Assembly: GCA_013214545.1 (NCBI GenBank)
Contig: JABSQB010000030.1
Coordinates: 1-41,033 of the forward strand
Origin: Henriciella sp.
GTDB taxonomy: Bacteria > Pseudomonadota > Alphaproteobacteria > Caulobacterales > Hyphomonadaceae
DNA length: 41,033 bases
Reading direction: 5' to 3'
Positions 18,416 to 27,572 of the stretch are shown piece after piece. The notes below the pieces were generated by a model. It did not search any database. It saw nothing but the letters and a program-made list of their open reading frames with translations, and was not told the DNA's origin. Every line of letters starts with the position of its first letter. Within the stretch, counting starts at the first letter, position 1. The position numbers and the translations under genes were made by a program.

Positions 18416-18708
18416 TGGCAGACAAGATTGGCGCATCGCAAGCCGCGCAGCAGCTCACTGACTGGTCAGTAAAGGCCGGTGATCGCGACGCGATTGAGAA
18501 GACATTCAAGTTTGCCGATTTCAAATCCGCCTTTGCTTTCATGTCGGCCAGCGCGCTTAAGGCTGAGCAGATGGATCACCATCCCGAATGGTTGAATGTT
18601 TACAACCGGGTCGAGGTGACCCTGACCACGCACGATGCCGATGGCGTCACTGCGCTGGATGTTGAGCTGGCGAATTATATGGATGGGCTCGCCGCTCAGA
18701 TCGCCTGA
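18415..18708 (+). CDS. phhB: 4a-hydroxytetrahydrobiopterin dehydratase (pterin carbinolamine dehydratase)
   Basis: This enzyme dehydrates the 4a-hydroxypterin formed by aromatic amino acid hydroxylases and so recycles the cofactor. The 97-residue product has the family's full active-site pattern: H55-H56-P57 in Q-M-D-H-H-P-E-W, then N-x-Y-N-R-V-E-V and H73 with D75 in T-T-H-D-A-D-G-V-T. Size is normal. Its ATG overlaps the stop of the preceding lipoprotein gene by one base. No phenylalanine hydroxylase gene is in the window. The gene ends directly against the stop of the convergent DUF1223 gene, with no bases between them. Related proteins in bacteria may have roles in molybdopterin metabolism, so the pathway is not certain. 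Confidence 0.93.
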   Translation: MADKIGASQAAQQLTDWSVKAGDRDAIEKTFKFADFKSAFAFMSASALKAEQMDHHPEWLNVYNRVEVTLTTHDADGVTALDVELANYMDGLAAQIA

Positions 18709-19479
18709 TCAATTGCAGTAAGACGCCCCAAGGATCGGACCGAGCTGGTTGCCGCTGCGCTCTTGCACAATGATCGCGCAGGTCTTGCCATTGGCTGGCG
18801 GCTGGATCGAAACTGAGGTCGCGGTCCCATCATAGCGTCCGATTGTCTTCGCTTCGAGCACCAGGTTCCGGCTCGACAAAGTTGCGCCGCGATTTTCGCC
18901 GCGTGGGATCGATGTGGTCTGACCCGGTAGCAACGTAAGCTGAATGATATCGGCGCCGCGTGTCAGCGGACGAACATAGTCTGCGACATACACGTGGGTC
19001 CGCTCGCCAGCCGGTTCGACGGTCAGCGCGGTTGTCGCATGTTTGGCAGGCCTGAGACGCGCTGAGACCTCGCTTGATTTGCTGCCAACAGTCTCGGTGC
19101 TGCCATTGATAACCGCCTGAGGTGTGTAGACCGACCCCGTGCCCCGAAGCGCGCGATTATAGTCGCGTTGCCGTTTGGTATAGGCGGGGTCCGAATAAGG
19201 ATCCTTCCAGGCCCCGGCGCGGCCATGGATGAGCTTGTCCCAATAGTCGACATGCCATTCCAGCACGATGAGATCCTGGCGCTCGGCAAGGTCTGAGAAC
19301 AATCTCTCGGCCGGCGGGCAGGATGAGCAGCTTTGCGAGGTGAAAAGCTCCGCAACAATCGGGGTCGTGGACACACCCGTCGCCAGAGGGACATCTTGCA
19401 GCGTCTGGGCACCGCCATTCAGATTGAGAGCGGCCACAGCGCCAATCGCGGCAACCAGAGATCCAAGCAATATTCGCAT
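18709..19479 (-). CDS. DUF1223 protein, exported thioredoxin-like
   Basis: I place the start at 19479, where an AGGA site stands seven bases upstream and the product begins with a signal peptide (M-R-I-L-L-G-S-L-V-A-A-I-G). The frame is open 23 codons further up, to 19548. The 256-residue product carries V-A-E-L-F-T-S-Q-S-C-S-S-C-P-P-A-E with a C51-x-x-C54 pair. V-L-E-W-H-V-D-Y-W-D follows, then Y-T-P-Q-A-V-I-N-G, the cis-proline-like part of a thioredoxin fold. This is the DUF1223 pattern. Such proteins are secreted and of unknown role; a thiol-disulfide or redox function is an inference. Cysteines near the C-terminus may form a second disulfide. Confidence 0.87.
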   Translation of the reverse strand: MRILLGSLVAAIGAVAALNLNGGAQTLQDVPLATGVSTTPIVAELFTSQSCSSCPPAERLFSDLAERQDLIVLEWHVDYWDKLIHGRAGAWKDPYSDPAYTKRQRDYNRALRGTGSVYTPQAVINGSTETVGSKSSEVSARLRPAKHATTALTVEPAGERTHVYVADYVRPLTRGADIIQLTLLPGQTTSIPRGENRGATLSSRNLVLEAKTIGRYDGTATSVSIQPPANGKTCAIIVQERSGNQLGPILGASYCN

Positions 19480-19640
19480 GTCGGGTCCTTGTTCTGTTGC
19501 GCCTGATGTCGGGCAAGGCGACCGCAAGCTCAAATCGCAATTGCTCAAATCCGCGTGACCAGCTCCGCCGCGTCAGGGCTTGCTTCGCCTGCAAGCGCGT
19601 GTGATTTGAGCCGCAGATCAAATTACATCGGAGGGTCGGC

Positions 19641-20414
19641 ATGGGCCGCGTATCAGGAAAGAAAGCAATCATAACCGGCGGCGCACAGGGGCTCGGCGAA
19701 GCCACCGCCAAGATGCTCGCGCGCGAAGGCGCCAAGGTTGCTATTACCGACATCAATGGCGAAGGCGCCGAGAAGATTGCCGCTGAGATCAATGCCGAAC
19801 TCGGCGATGGAACAGCCTTTGCCTGGCAACATGATGTAACCGATGGAGAGCGCTGGAAGACGGTGGTTCAGGAAGCGCATGATGCGATGGGCGGCCTCAA
19901 CATTCTGGTCAATAATGCCGGGATCGGCTCGCTCGGAAGCGTTGAAGACGAAGACTATGCCATGTTCCAGAAGGTGATGACGGTCGATGTCGATTCCATC
20001 TTCCTTGGCTGCAAATACGCGATTCCGCTGATGCGCGATCACGGTCTCGGCTCGATCATCAACATCAGTTCGATCGCCGGGATTATCGCCAGTGGCAATT
20101 ACGTCTCTTACAACACGGCCAAGGCGGCGGTTCGGCATCTGTCAAAGTCGATTGCGCTGCATTGTGCCAAGACCGGCGGGCAAATCCGTTCCAACTCGGT
20201 ACATCCGGTCTTTATCAACACGCCAATTCTGGACCGGACGAAGGAAATGTTCGGCGAAGCAGAAGCCCTCGCCAAGCTTGGTCGCCAGATCCCATTGGGC
20301 AAGGTCGGCGAGCCGGATGATATCGCTTATGCGGTGCTGTATCTCGCCAGCGATGAAAGCAAACTGGTCACCGGGATTGAGCTCAAAGTCGACGGTGGCA
20401 TCAGCGCGATGTAG
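19641..20414 (+). CDS. Short-chain dehydrogenase/reductase (classical SDR)
   Basis: The 257-residue product has the full classical SDR set. The cofactor loop is T-G-G-A-Q-G-L-G (12-19). D37 at the end of the second strand favours NAD(H). N-N-A-G lies at 91-94, the catalytic serine near S144 in N-I-S-S-I-A-G, and Y157-N-T-A-K161 follows. The ending with V-D-G-G-I-S is typical. Its form is closest to the 3-hydroxysteroid/cyclohexanol dehydrogenase group, but substrate cannot be told. The ATG has a GGAGG site. The VOC gene follows 56 bases later and may share the transcript. Confidence 0.93.
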   Translation: MGRVSGKKAIITGGAQGLGEATAKMLAREGAKVAITDINGEGAEKIAAEINAELGDGTAFAWQHDVTDGERWKTVVQEAHDAMGGLNILVNNAGIGSLGSVEDEDYAMFQKVMTVDVDSIFLGCKYAIPLMRDHGLGSIINISSIAGIIASGNYVSYNTAKAAVRHLSKSIALHCAKTGGQIRSNSVHPVFINTPILDRTKEMFGEAEALAKLGRQIPLGKVGEPDDIAYAVLYLASDESKLVTGIELKVDGGISAM

Positions 20415-20470
20415 CGCTTGCCAAAGCAGTTTGTTCATGTAATGTTCCAACCTTAAGCAAGGAGGTTGGA

Positions 20471-20893
20471 ATGATTGGGTATGTGACTCTCGGCACTGCG
20501 GATCTGCAAAAGAACGCCGCGTTTTATGATGCGATTGGCAAAGAGATGGGTGTCGCCAGAATGATGGACGAAGACACGTTCATCGCCTGGGGCGAACCTG
20601 GAGGTCCGGCAGGTGTAGCAATCACCAAGCCATTTGATGGCCAGGCGCCAAGCGTCGGCAATGGCACAATGGTGGCGCTGCAAGCCAGCAGCACGGAGCA
20701 AGTGGACCGACTACACGCCATAGCGCTCGAACAAGGTGGAACTTGTGAAGGCAAGCCCGGCGATCGCTGCGGCGGCTTTTATGCGGCTTACTTTCGCGAT
20801 CTTGATGGCAACAAGCTGAACGCCTTTTTTTCGTGGCGCCTGATTGATCAGCTGCCGCCGAGCGGGCGTCTGGCGACGACCAGAGCGGCATAG
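20471..20893 (+). CDS. VOC-family protein (glyoxalase/dioxygenase fold)
   Basis: The 140-residue product has the vicinal-oxygen-chelate pattern: I-G-Y-V-T-L-G-T-A-D-L-Q-K-N-A-A-F-Y at the start and A-A-Y-F-R-D-L-D-G-N-K-L-N-A-F at the end of the domain. It is a stand-alone domain of the kind often annotated as glyoxalase or bleomycin resistance-like; no specific reaction can be assigned. The last 18 or so residues form a non-family tail, because the stop codon lies inside the 3' end of the convergent MFS gene; the two genes overlap by 46 bases. An AAGGAGG-like site precedes the ATG. Confidence 0.88.
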   Translation: MIGYVTLGTADLQKNAAFYDAIGKEMGVARMMDEDTFIAWGEPGGPAGVAITKPFDGQAPSVGNGTMVALQASSTEQVDRLHAIALEQGGTCEGKPGDRCGGFYAAYFRDLDGNKLNAFFSWRLIDQLPPSGRLATTRAA

Positions 20894-22083
20894 AGGCCAA
20901 GCGCAGTCATAACGACGGCTGAGGCATAGAGCGGCAATGGCGCTGCAATCTGGTAGAGGCCTGCCCCCAGGAGCGGGCCGAAGATGAACCCAGATGGCGG
21001 CGCTGCGGCGAGCAGGGCGGCAGCAGAGCCCTGTTCATGCCGCTCGACCGACAGACTGCCAAGCGCGTTCGCTGCGGGCACGGCCAGGGCGGCGCCCGCG
21101 CCAACGATCAGGAAGGCAATGCAGACCGCCCAGAAGGGCATTAGCAGATTGGCGAGGACATAACCGATTGCGACCAGGAAGAGCCCCATTGGCAACATGC
21201 CGCGCGGGTCGGGCTTCCTCGGCTGCACATACCCAAACTGGATGAACACCATCATCACGGCGAGGCAGGCAAAGGCGATCCCCGCATAGAGGACGGTAGT
21301 CTCCTCGCCGAGCCCATAACGGTCTTCCAGAAACCAGGTCAGGGTTTGCTGGATCATGCCGACGGCGACGAAATAGGTGAACAGAAAGAGCAGGTGCGGG
21401 AACACCCGGGCGTCGCGCATAGCGAGCGGCGCCGGGCGCGCAGAGCTTTGGCGCGTCGATCGGCTTTTCGGCAGGGTGAATCCGATCAGCAACCCGCATG
21501 TGATGCAGAAAACGATCGAGCCCCAGAGCGGCACCAGCGCCCCAAACGGCGCCAGAACAGCTGCCCCGGCCGGTCCAATGATGGAGCCAATGCTCATCGC
21601 CGCGCCCAGCATACCAAGGCCTGCGGCGCGGGTGGTCGGGGTCGTCGCGTCGGTCATCGCGGCCATGCTGGCCGGTTGCAAGCCTGGCGATAGAAGCCCG
21701 AACCAGATGCGCACAAAGACCAGGGTGAAGAACATGGTGAGCCCGGTCATCATCCCGGCAAGAGCGGCTTCCAGGGCGAACAGGAAGGCCATGTTGGTGA
21801 AGCCCATCGCCATCAGCGAGAAGACCATGATCCGCTTGCGGCCAAAACGGTCGGCCCAGCGCCCCCATTGCGGGATCATCAGGGCGTAAATAGCCGCCGA
21901 CAGGGTGAGGATTCCGGCGACTTGAAGCTCTGAGAGGTCTGCTTTGCGGGCAAGGGGGGCGACGACGACAAAATTGATCGTCATACCAGCGCCCATCGCG
22001 ACGCTGGCAAATGCGATCATGCCCTGCTGAAACGCGCTGAGCGGTCGCAGCGGGGTATCTGGATCTATGTCTGAATCGGCCAT
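20848..22083 (-). CDS. MFS transporter, drug:H+ antiporter type
   Basis: The 411-residue product has about twelve membrane helices. The loop after the second helix carries the MFS signature G-R-W-A-D-R-F-G-R-K-R. G-I-L-T-L-S-A-A-I-Y-A is in helix 2, and a G-x-x-G-P-rich helix 5 (S-I-G-S-I-I-G-P-A-G-A-A) suggests the antiporter branch with TetA-like efflux proteins. An in-frame GTG six bases upstream (22089) is possible, but the ATG at 22083 is better spaced from GAGAGG. The gene overlaps the convergent VOC gene by 46 bases. The substrate is unknown; no regulator stands next to it. Confidence 0.9.
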   Translation of the reverse strand: MADSDIDPDTPLRPLSAFQQGMIAFASVAMGAGMTINFVVVAPLARKADLSELQVAGILTLSAAIYALMIPQWGRWADRFGRKRIMVFSLMAMGFTNMAFLFALEAALAGMMTGLTMFFTLVFVRIWFGLLSPGLQPASMAAMTDATTPTTRAAGLGMLGAAMSIGSIIGPAGAAVLAPFGALVPLWGSIVFCITCGLLIGFTLPKSRSTRQSSARPAPLAMRDARVFPHLLFLFTYFVAVGMIQQTLTWFLEDRYGLGEETTVLYAGIAFACLAVMMVFIQFGYVQPRKPDPRGMLPMGLFLVAIGYVLANLLMPFWAVCIAFLIVGAGAALAVPAANALGSLSVERHEQGSAAALLAAAPPSGFIFGPLLGAGLYQIAAPLPLYASAVVMTALGLYAALVVARRPLGGS

Positions 22084-22154
22084 AGCCACCCTCTCTGAAG
22101 GATCAGAGTTACGGGCTTTGCCTGCGCCTGCAAGTCGGACCTTGCGGCAAGCTC

Positions 22155-22679
22155 TTACTCGTCGCGGGGGCGGGCGAGGCTTTTCAGGGCTTCTGATTTG
22201 ACGAAATCCACTGCTGGCGCCAGCCCGTCGAGGCCGCTGGCAGAGCTGCCATTAGTGACATGATCAAAGGTGATCTTGGTGCCGCCATCTTCCTGCGCGT
22301 CGAGCGAGATGGTCCAGACCGACGTCACCGCCAGACCCTGCAATGGACCAAACGGTGCATTCAGGACCAGGACTTTTCCGGGTTCCGCGCGCAGCACGGA
22401 TCCGTGCCAGACCGAGCCGCCGTCCCAGTTTTCCTGCCAGAGCCCGCCGGCGACCGGATCGATGGAAAGGTTAGCTGAGTCACCTGAATATGTATGGTCC
22501 GGCAACCACCAGGAAGGCGGGTCAATCAACCGGGCCCAGACTTCGTCTGGCGACAATTCCGTCTCTGCTTCGAGCTTCAGCGTGAAATGGTCCGGCGATG
22601 CGGTGACAACATCGGCGTTCGCGCATCCGATCAGTCCAGCAGATACAGCAATGGCGATTAGTCCCGCGCGTTGTTTCAT
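22155..22679 (-). CDS. SRPBCC/START-fold lipoprotein
   Basis: The start is placed at 22679, where GGAGAG stands just upstream and the product begins with a lipoprotein signal (A-G-L-I-G-C, C19). The frame is open another 48 codons, but those overlap the amidase gene. The 174-residue protein contains the SRPBCC pattern: L-S-P-D-E-V-W-A-R-L-I-D-P-P-S-W-W near the start, G-G-L-W-Q-E-N-W, then a C-terminal helix after T-K-I-T-F-D-H. Such domains bind hydrophobic ligands; they are usually cytoplasmic, so a lipoprotein version is less common. It begins 13 bases after the amidase stop and is probably cotranscribed. Confidence 0.8.
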   Translation of the reverse strand: MKQRAGLIAIAVSAGLIGCANADVVTASPDHFTLKLEAETELSPDEVWARLIDPPSWWLPDHTYSGDSANLSIDPVAGGLWQENWDGGSVWHGSVLRAEPGKVLVLNAPFGPLQGLAVTSVWTISLDAQEDGGTKITFDHVTNGSSASGLDGLAPAVDFVKSEALKSLARPRDE

Positions 22680-22692
22680 TTCGTCTCTCCGA

Positions 22693-24234
22693 TCAGGCCG
22701 GTTTGAAAGTCGGCAGCCGGTCAATCCAAGGCTGCGCTTCCTCCAATTCATAGGCGAGCGCGAAGAGAAGTCCATCATCCCCGCGTTTGCCGGAGAACAT
22801 GGAGCCGATCGGTAGGCCATCATCGCTCCATTGCAACGGCACGCTCATGGACGCCGCACCCGAAACATTCATCGGCGAGGTGAACGCGGCAAAGCTCAGC
22901 ACGTTGGCCATTACCGTTTCATAGTCGCCGTCGGGCGCCTGCGATCCGATTTTCGGGGGCACGGTGGAGACGGTCGGGGTCAGGATGACGTCGAACTCGT
23001 CGAACCAGGAATGATAGATCCCTTCAAAGGCTTTGAGGTACGCGATCACGTCGCCAATCTCGTCCTGGCGCTGCAGGAACTGAGCAGCGAGCCCCAGTGT
23101 CCAGGGCTCAACAATCTCCGGACCAACCGGCTTGCCCGAGAACTGGCTGGCGCTCTGCGCAAAAGCGGCAGCGCCAGCGGCCCAGTACATCAGGAATTGG
23201 TCGCCAAATTCCTCGCCGTCTACCGGCATGACAAAATCGATCACCTCATGGCCGAGATCGCGGCAAAGCTGCGCCGTGCGCTCGATACCTGTACGCGTGG
23301 CGCTGTCCAGCGTCGCACCGTTGACCGGGTCGGGGGCGAAGGCGATTTTCAGTCGGCGCGTCGAGGCTTCTGTAATGTTGCCGGTCTTCGGAAGATCGGA
23401 TTGCAAGTCGACTTCAGCGGCAGCGAACAAGGCAGCGCTGTCGCGCACGGTCAGGGTCACGGCGTGATTGACGGAGATATCCACTTCGCCGGAATCCCGG
23501 CTGATCGGCAGCGCGCCGCGGCTCGGTTTCAGGCCAAACAGGCCACAGCAGGCGGCTGGAATGCGGATTGAGCCGCCGCCATCGCTGGCATGCGCGAACG
23601 GCACGACACGCGCCGCCACCAAGGCCGCTGCGCCGCCAGAAGAGCCACCAGGGATGCGGCTGAGGTCATAAGGATTACGCGTCGCCCCCGTGACCAATGG
23701 CTCGGTCGAAGAAATCAGGCCCATCTCTGGCGTTGTCGATTTGCCGAGGCTGATCACACCGGCCTTACGCCAGGCTTTGGCGAAGGCGGCGTCCTCGGGC
23801 GCAATATAGCCTTGGAAGGCGCGCGACCCGTACAGAGTCTGATCGCCTTTCCAGTCGAGCAAGTCCTTGATGAAGGTGGGCACACCGCCAAACGCGCCGG
23901 TGGGCGGGGTCTCAGCTTCAACCAGAGCGTCGTCATAAGTCTCCAGCGCCACCGCATTAATCAGGGCTTGTGCGGCTTTGGAGCGATCCACGGCCGCCTG
24001 CGTGAGCGCCAGCGACGTGGTCTCACCAGAGGCCAGCATCTCCAATTGCGACAGGCCATCCGGGATCCGTTCCGCGGTATAGGTGCTGGCGTCACTGGTT
24101 GGTGCGGGCGCAGGATCGGGCTCGGACATGACGGTCTCCTCAGTCTCTGTTCCGGCGGCGCAAGCTGCCAGCGGACTAAGCGCCGCGACGGCAGCGCCAG
24201 TTTTGAGCAGGCTTCGGCGATTGATCTGTGACAT
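22693..24234 (-). CDS. Exported amidase (amidase signature family), Tat lipoprotein
   Basis: Amidase-signature enzymes hydrolyse C-N or ester bonds with a Ser-cisSer-Lys triad. All three residues are present at the classic spacing: K123 (F-I-K-D-L), S198 (P-G-G-S-S-G-G) and S222 (G-G-G-S-I-R-I-P). The N-terminus has a twin-arginine motif (N-R-R-S-L-L-K) and a lipobox L-A-A-C with C25, followed by a Pro/Glu/Ala linker, so the enzyme is probably Tat-exported and lipid-anchored. Length (513) is normal once the leader is removed. The related 6-aminohexanoate dimer hydrolases and aryl acylamidases have the same fold; the substrate is unknown. The next gene on the strand is the SRPBCC lipoprotein. 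Confidence 0.93.
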   Translation of the reverse strand: MSQINRRSLLKTGAAVAALSPLAACAAGTETEETVMSEPDPAPAPTSDASTYTAERIPDGLSQLEMLASGETTSLALTQAAVDRSKAAQALINAVALETYDDALVEAETPPTGAFGGVPTFIKDLLDWKGDQTLYGSRAFQGYIAPEDAAFAKAWRKAGVISLGKSTTPEMGLISSTEPLVTGATRNPYDLSRIPGGSSGGAAALVAARVVPFAHASDGGGSIRIPAACCGLFGLKPSRGALPISRDSGEVDISVNHAVTLTVRDSAALFAAAEVDLQSDLPKTGNITEASTRRLKIAFAPDPVNGATLDSATRTGIERTAQLCRDLGHEVIDFVMPVDGEEFGDQFLMYWAAGAAAFAQSASQFSGKPVGPEIVEPWTLGLAAQFLQRQDEIGDVIAYLKAFEGIYHSWFDEFDVILTPTVSTVPPKIGSQAPDGDYETVMANVLSFAAFTSPMNVSGAASMSVPLQWSDDGLPIGSMFSGKRGDDGLLFALAYELEEAQPWIDRLPTFKPA

Positions 24235-24331
24235 GGTTCCCTCCGCATATTTTTGTTCAGCCTCGCGCGGGCTTGCCGCGATTGCAAGTGCGCCGTAGGG
24301 GTAAGGCTCATTTGGCGGACGCAGGTTTCAA

Positions 24332-25720
24332 ATGCTCTCAGTCTTGGATTTGTTTCGTGTCGGGATGGGGCCATCCTCGTCACATACGGTTGGGCCGATG
24401 CGGATCGCCAAACGCTTCCTGCGCGAGGCGTCGAAAACCGGATTTCTGTCACAGGCCGCGCGGGTTGAAGTTGAACTCCAGGGCTCGCTGGCGCTGACCG
24501 GCGTCGGCCATGGCACGGACAAGGCGGTCATCCTGGGCCTACTTGGGTACGATCCCGAAACCGCAGATCCGGACGCAGCCGAGGCGGCGTTTCATTCTAC
24601 GATCCGTGAAAAGTCGCTCGCTCTTTACAACGGGCCAGGGGTTGCCTTCTCCGCTGTCAAAGACATCCTCTATCGCGGTGATCTGGTGCCGGAGCTGCAT
24701 CCGAACGGTATGGCGCTGCGCCTATTCGCGGACGCTGATGCATCAGAGCCGATCTTTGAGCGGGTCTATTACTCGACTGGCGGCGGCTTCATTGCCTCAG
24801 CGCGGCGGCTGTCGCGGCCAGCAAAAGGTGATGTCGTCGATGACCGAGTCCGGTCGCCGCATGCGTTCGGATCAGCCGCGGAGCTCTTGTCGCTCTGCGA
24901 TCAGAGCGGTTTGTCGATCCGGCGTTTGATGCTGGTCAATGAAGATCAGAGACGTGCGCGGGAAGACACGCTCGCGCAATTGGATCACATCACCGATACG
25001 ATGCTCGCCTGCATTGATCGCGGGTTGGATACAGAAGGCATTCTGCCCGGCGGTCTTGAAGTTAAACGCCGGGCACCGGAGCTGTATCGCAAGCTCAAAA
25101 CCGGCGCTGGCGTGAATGAGCGTGAGGCCCTGTTTGATTGGCTGAATGTCTATGCCATGGCGGTGAATGAAGAAAACGCTGCTGGTGGCCGCGTCGTGAC
25201 GGCGCCGACAAATGGGGCTGCGGGCATCCTTCCAGCGGTGCTCCGGCACTATTGCTGTGACGATGATGGCGTGCCGGTCCGCGCCAAGACCCAGCGCTTT
25301 CTGCTGGTCGCGGGCGGGATAGGGCTGCTCTACAAACAGCGCGCCTCGATTTCGGGCGCCGAAATGGGGTGTCAGGGCGAAGTCGGTGTCGCCTGTTCCA
25401 TGGCTGCGGGCGGTCTGGCAGCGGTTTGGGGGGCAACGCCGGTGCAGTGCCTGGCGGCGGCAGAGATCGGCATGGAGCACAATCTCGGCCTGACCTGTGA
25501 CCCTGTCGGCGGCCTGGTTCAGGTGCCGTGTATCGAACGCAATGCGATCGGAACGGTCAAAGCCGTAAACGCGGCGCGCCTGGCATTGCATCAGGAGGGG
25601 CAGGGCAAGGTTTCTCTCGATCAGGTGATCGAAACCATGCGCCAAACCGGCCTCGATATGTCGTCAAAATACAAGGAAACCAGCCAGGGCGGCCTCGCCG
25701 TCAATGTCGTGGCTTGTTAA
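24332..25720 (+). CDS. sdaA: L-serine ammonia-lyase, single-chain, iron-sulfur type
   Basis: SdaA converts L-serine to pyruvate and ammonia. The 462-residue product has the N-terminal beta domain starting [20 protein letters not shown]. The catalytic alpha domain carries [13 protein letters not shown] (about 291-303) and [12 protein letters not shown]347, C389 and C400 match the cluster-binding cysteines of the family, with the last two in T-C-D-P-V-G-G and V-Q-V-P-C. The ATG lies 97 bases from the divergent amidase start, so the two promoters share a short gap. Length is normal and nothing is missing. Confidence 0.96.
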   Translation: MLSVLDLFRVGMGPSSSHTVGPMRIAKRFLREASKTGFLSQAARVEVELQGSLALTGVGHGTDKAVILGLLGYDPETADPDAAEAAFHSTIREKSLALYNGPGVAFSAVKDILYRGDLVPELHPNGMALRLFADADASEPIFERVYYSTGGGFIASARRLSRPAKGDVVDDRVRSPHAFGSAAELLSLCDQSGLSIRRLMLVNEDQRRAREDTLAQLDHITDTMLACIDRGLDTEGILPGGLEVKRRAPELYRKLKTGAGVNEREALFDWLNVYAMAVNEENAAGGRVVTAPTNGAAGILPAVLRHYCCDDDGVPVRAKTQRFLLVAGGIGLLYKQRASISGAEMGCQGEVGVACSMAAGGLAAVWGATPVQCLAAAEIGMEHNLGLTCDPVGGLVQVPCIERNAIGTVKAVNAARLALHQEGQGKVSLDQVIETMRQTGLDMSSKYKETSQGGLAVNVVAC

Positions 25721-25799
25721 ACGTTACAAATAAGAAATCTTGTCCAGGCGTCTTATTCTGGGGCATAAGCCCGGCCCAGAACAGAGACAGGAGAATCCT

Positions 25800-26363
25800 A
25801 TGGGACTGTTTAGAAATGTTTTTGCGGCGACCGCGGTAGTCGGGCTGGTCGCGATGGGCGGCTGTGCCAGCACGGCGAATTCGCCGGCATCGCGTGCAGA
25901 TATCTCCAATTCAAGCTCGCAGGCGCTCAATCAGCTGGTGCGCGACAATCCGGCAGCAGCAGCGATTTCGAAACAGTCGCGCGCCGTGTTGATCTTCCCG
26001 TCCATCGTCAAAGCCGGCCTGGTGTTTGGCGGCGCATATGGTGAAGGTGAGCTTCGTCAGGGCGGCGCGACCACAGGATACTATACCTCTTTCACCGGCT
26101 CTTGGGGCCTGCAGGCGGGCGCTCAGTCTTATGGCTATGCAGTCTTCCTGATGAACGACAATGCCGTTCAATATCTGGAAGAATCCGATGGGTGGGAGAT
26201 TGGCGTTGGGCCTACAGTTGTCGTGGTCAATGCGGGTGTTGCTGAAAACCTGTCGTCGTCGACGCTGCAGGATGATGCCTATGCCTTCATCTTTGACCAG
26301 CGCGGCCTGATGGCTGGCGTCAGCATCGAGGGCACAAAAGTCTCTCGCGTAAACACGCGCTAG
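25800..26363 (+). CDS. SYLF-domain lipoprotein (Ysc84-like)
   Basis: SYLF/Ysc84 domains bind phosphoinositides or other lipids in eukaryotes; bacterial ones are usually exported and of unknown role. I place the start at the ATG at 25800, with AGGAG upstream. It gives a 187-residue lipoprotein with lipobox A-M-G-G-C (C22); the frame is open to a TTG at 25740. The domain (about 40-185) shows the usual R-A-V-L-I-F-P-S-I-V-K-A-G-L-V-F-G-G-A-Y-G-E-G start. W-E-I-G-V-G-P-T-V-V-V-V and an A-Y-A-F-I-F-D-Q-R-G-L-M-A-G end also match. The SYLF call is firm. The gene is 79 bases after sdaA and may be separately expressed. Confidence 0.9.
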   Translation: MGLFRNVFAATAVVGLVAMGGCASTANSPASRADISNSSSQALNQLVRDNPAAAAISKQSRAVLIFPSIVKAGLVFGGAYGEGELRQGGATTGYYTSFTGSWGLQAGAQSYGYAVFLMNDNAVQYLEESDGWEIGVGPTVVVVNAGVAENLSSSTLQDDAYAFIFDQRGLMAGVSIEGTKVSRVNTR

Positions 26364-26427
26364 AAACGGCACCGGTTCCTTCCGTGAGGTCATGGTTGGT
26401 GGCAGCCGCTCGGCATGCCAAATGTAG

Positions 26428-27501
26428 ATGATGGACGGATTTGAAGGAAAAACCTCGGGCCGCGCGCCGCTGAGCTATCCTTTTGGGGATGAGACGCCAG
26501 AGGTCGGCGCGACGATGGAAGTTGCGGACGGTGTGCACTGGGTGCGCATGCCGCTGCCGTTTTCGCTGCAATGGATCAATCTCTGGCTGATAGATGATGG
26601 CGAGAAGGGCTGGACCATCGTTGATACCGGCATGCCGCTGGAAGAGACCAAATCCGCCTGGCGTCAGATCTTTGAAGAGAAGCTGGGCGGGCGCCCTGTC
26701 TGGCGCGTAATCGTCACGCACATGCATCCCGACCATATCGGCAATGCCGGTTGGCTGAGCCGCAAGTTCCCGGAGTCGGAATTCTGGATCAGCCGCCTCG
26801 AATATGTGACCTGCCGCATGCTGGTGGCAGACACGGGTCGCAAAGCGCCGGAAGCCGGGACGGTCTTCTATCGCCAGGCCGGTTGGGACGATAAGAATAT
26901 CGAGACCTATCGCTCGCGTTTTGGCGGTTTTGGCCGCGGTGTGTCGCAAATGCCGGATGCTTATCACCGGCTTGAAGATGGCGCTGAGTTTGAAATGGCC
27001 GGGAAGACGTGGCGGGTGATTACCGGCCATGGGCACTCGCCGGAACATTCCTGCCTGTTTTGTCCGGACTTGAATGTGGTGATTTCGGGCGATCAGTTAC
27101 TGCCGAAAATCTCTTCCAATGTCTCCGTTTTTCCGACTGAGCCGGAAGCCGACCCGCTCTCTGACTGGCTGGAGAGCTGTGAGAAGCTGAAAGCCGAGTT
27201 ACCTGCGGACGTGCTTGTCCTGCCAGCCCATAATGAGCCCTTCACAGGCGCGCATGATCGGCTCGATCATCTGATCAAAGGCCATGGTGTTGCGCTCAAA
27301 CGCCTGAAACAGCGCCTCGGCCAGGAGCGGCGGCGCGTGATCGATGTGTTTCCGGCCATATTCGGACGCAAGATCGGCGATGATGTCCTGTCCATGGCGA
27401 CCGGCGAAGCGCTGGCGCATCTCAACTATCTGATCAAGCGCGGCGAAGCGGTTCGCGTGCTCGATGAGGACGGCGTTGCGTGGTACGAAGCTGCGAACTG
27501 A
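26428..27501 (+). CDS. Metallo-beta-lactamase-fold hydrolase
   Basis: The 357-residue product has the metal site T-H-M-H-P-D-H-I-G (H98, H100, D102, H103), then G-H-G-H-S-P-E-H and I-S-G-D-Q-L-L. These are the zinc ligands of the MBL fold. The C-terminal 80 or so residues (helical, ending in a Y-L-I-K-R-G-E-A-V-R segment) fit the winged-helix tail found in the LACTB2-like branch of the family. Related bacterial proteins hydrolyse thioesters, lactones or act as endoribonucleases, so the substrate is open. Two ATGs lie side by side at 26428 and 26431; either could be the start. The gene is followed 71 bases later by a small membrane-protein gene. Confidence 0.92.
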   Translation: MMDGFEGKTSGRAPLSYPFGDETPEVGATMEVADGVHWVRMPLPFSLQWINLWLIDDGEKGWTIVDTGMPLEETKSAWRQIFEEKLGGRPVWRVIVTHMHPDHIGNAGWLSRKFPESEFWISRLEYVTCRMLVADTGRKAPEAGTVFYRQAGWDDKNIETYRSRFGGFGRGVSQMPDAYHRLEDGAEFEMAGKTWRVITGHGHSPEHSCLFCPDLNVVISGDQLLPKISSNVSVFPTEPEADPLSDWLESCEKLKAELPADVLVLPAHNEPFTGAHDRLDHLIKGHGVALKRLKQRLGQERRRVIDVFPAIFGRKIGDDVLSMATGEALAHLNYLIKRGEAVRVLDEDGVAWYEAAN

Positions 27502-27572
27502 GACTTGCGGCCATTTTCTCGACAAGATGACTGCGATAGTTCAGTGAGGGATCTTGTCTGCCGGAGGTCGTG

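Noticed and set aside
25740-25799. TTG start 20 codons upstream for the SYLF lipoprotein
   Set aside because: It would bury the signal peptide; the ATG at 25800 has AGGAG and gives a normal lipoprotein leader.
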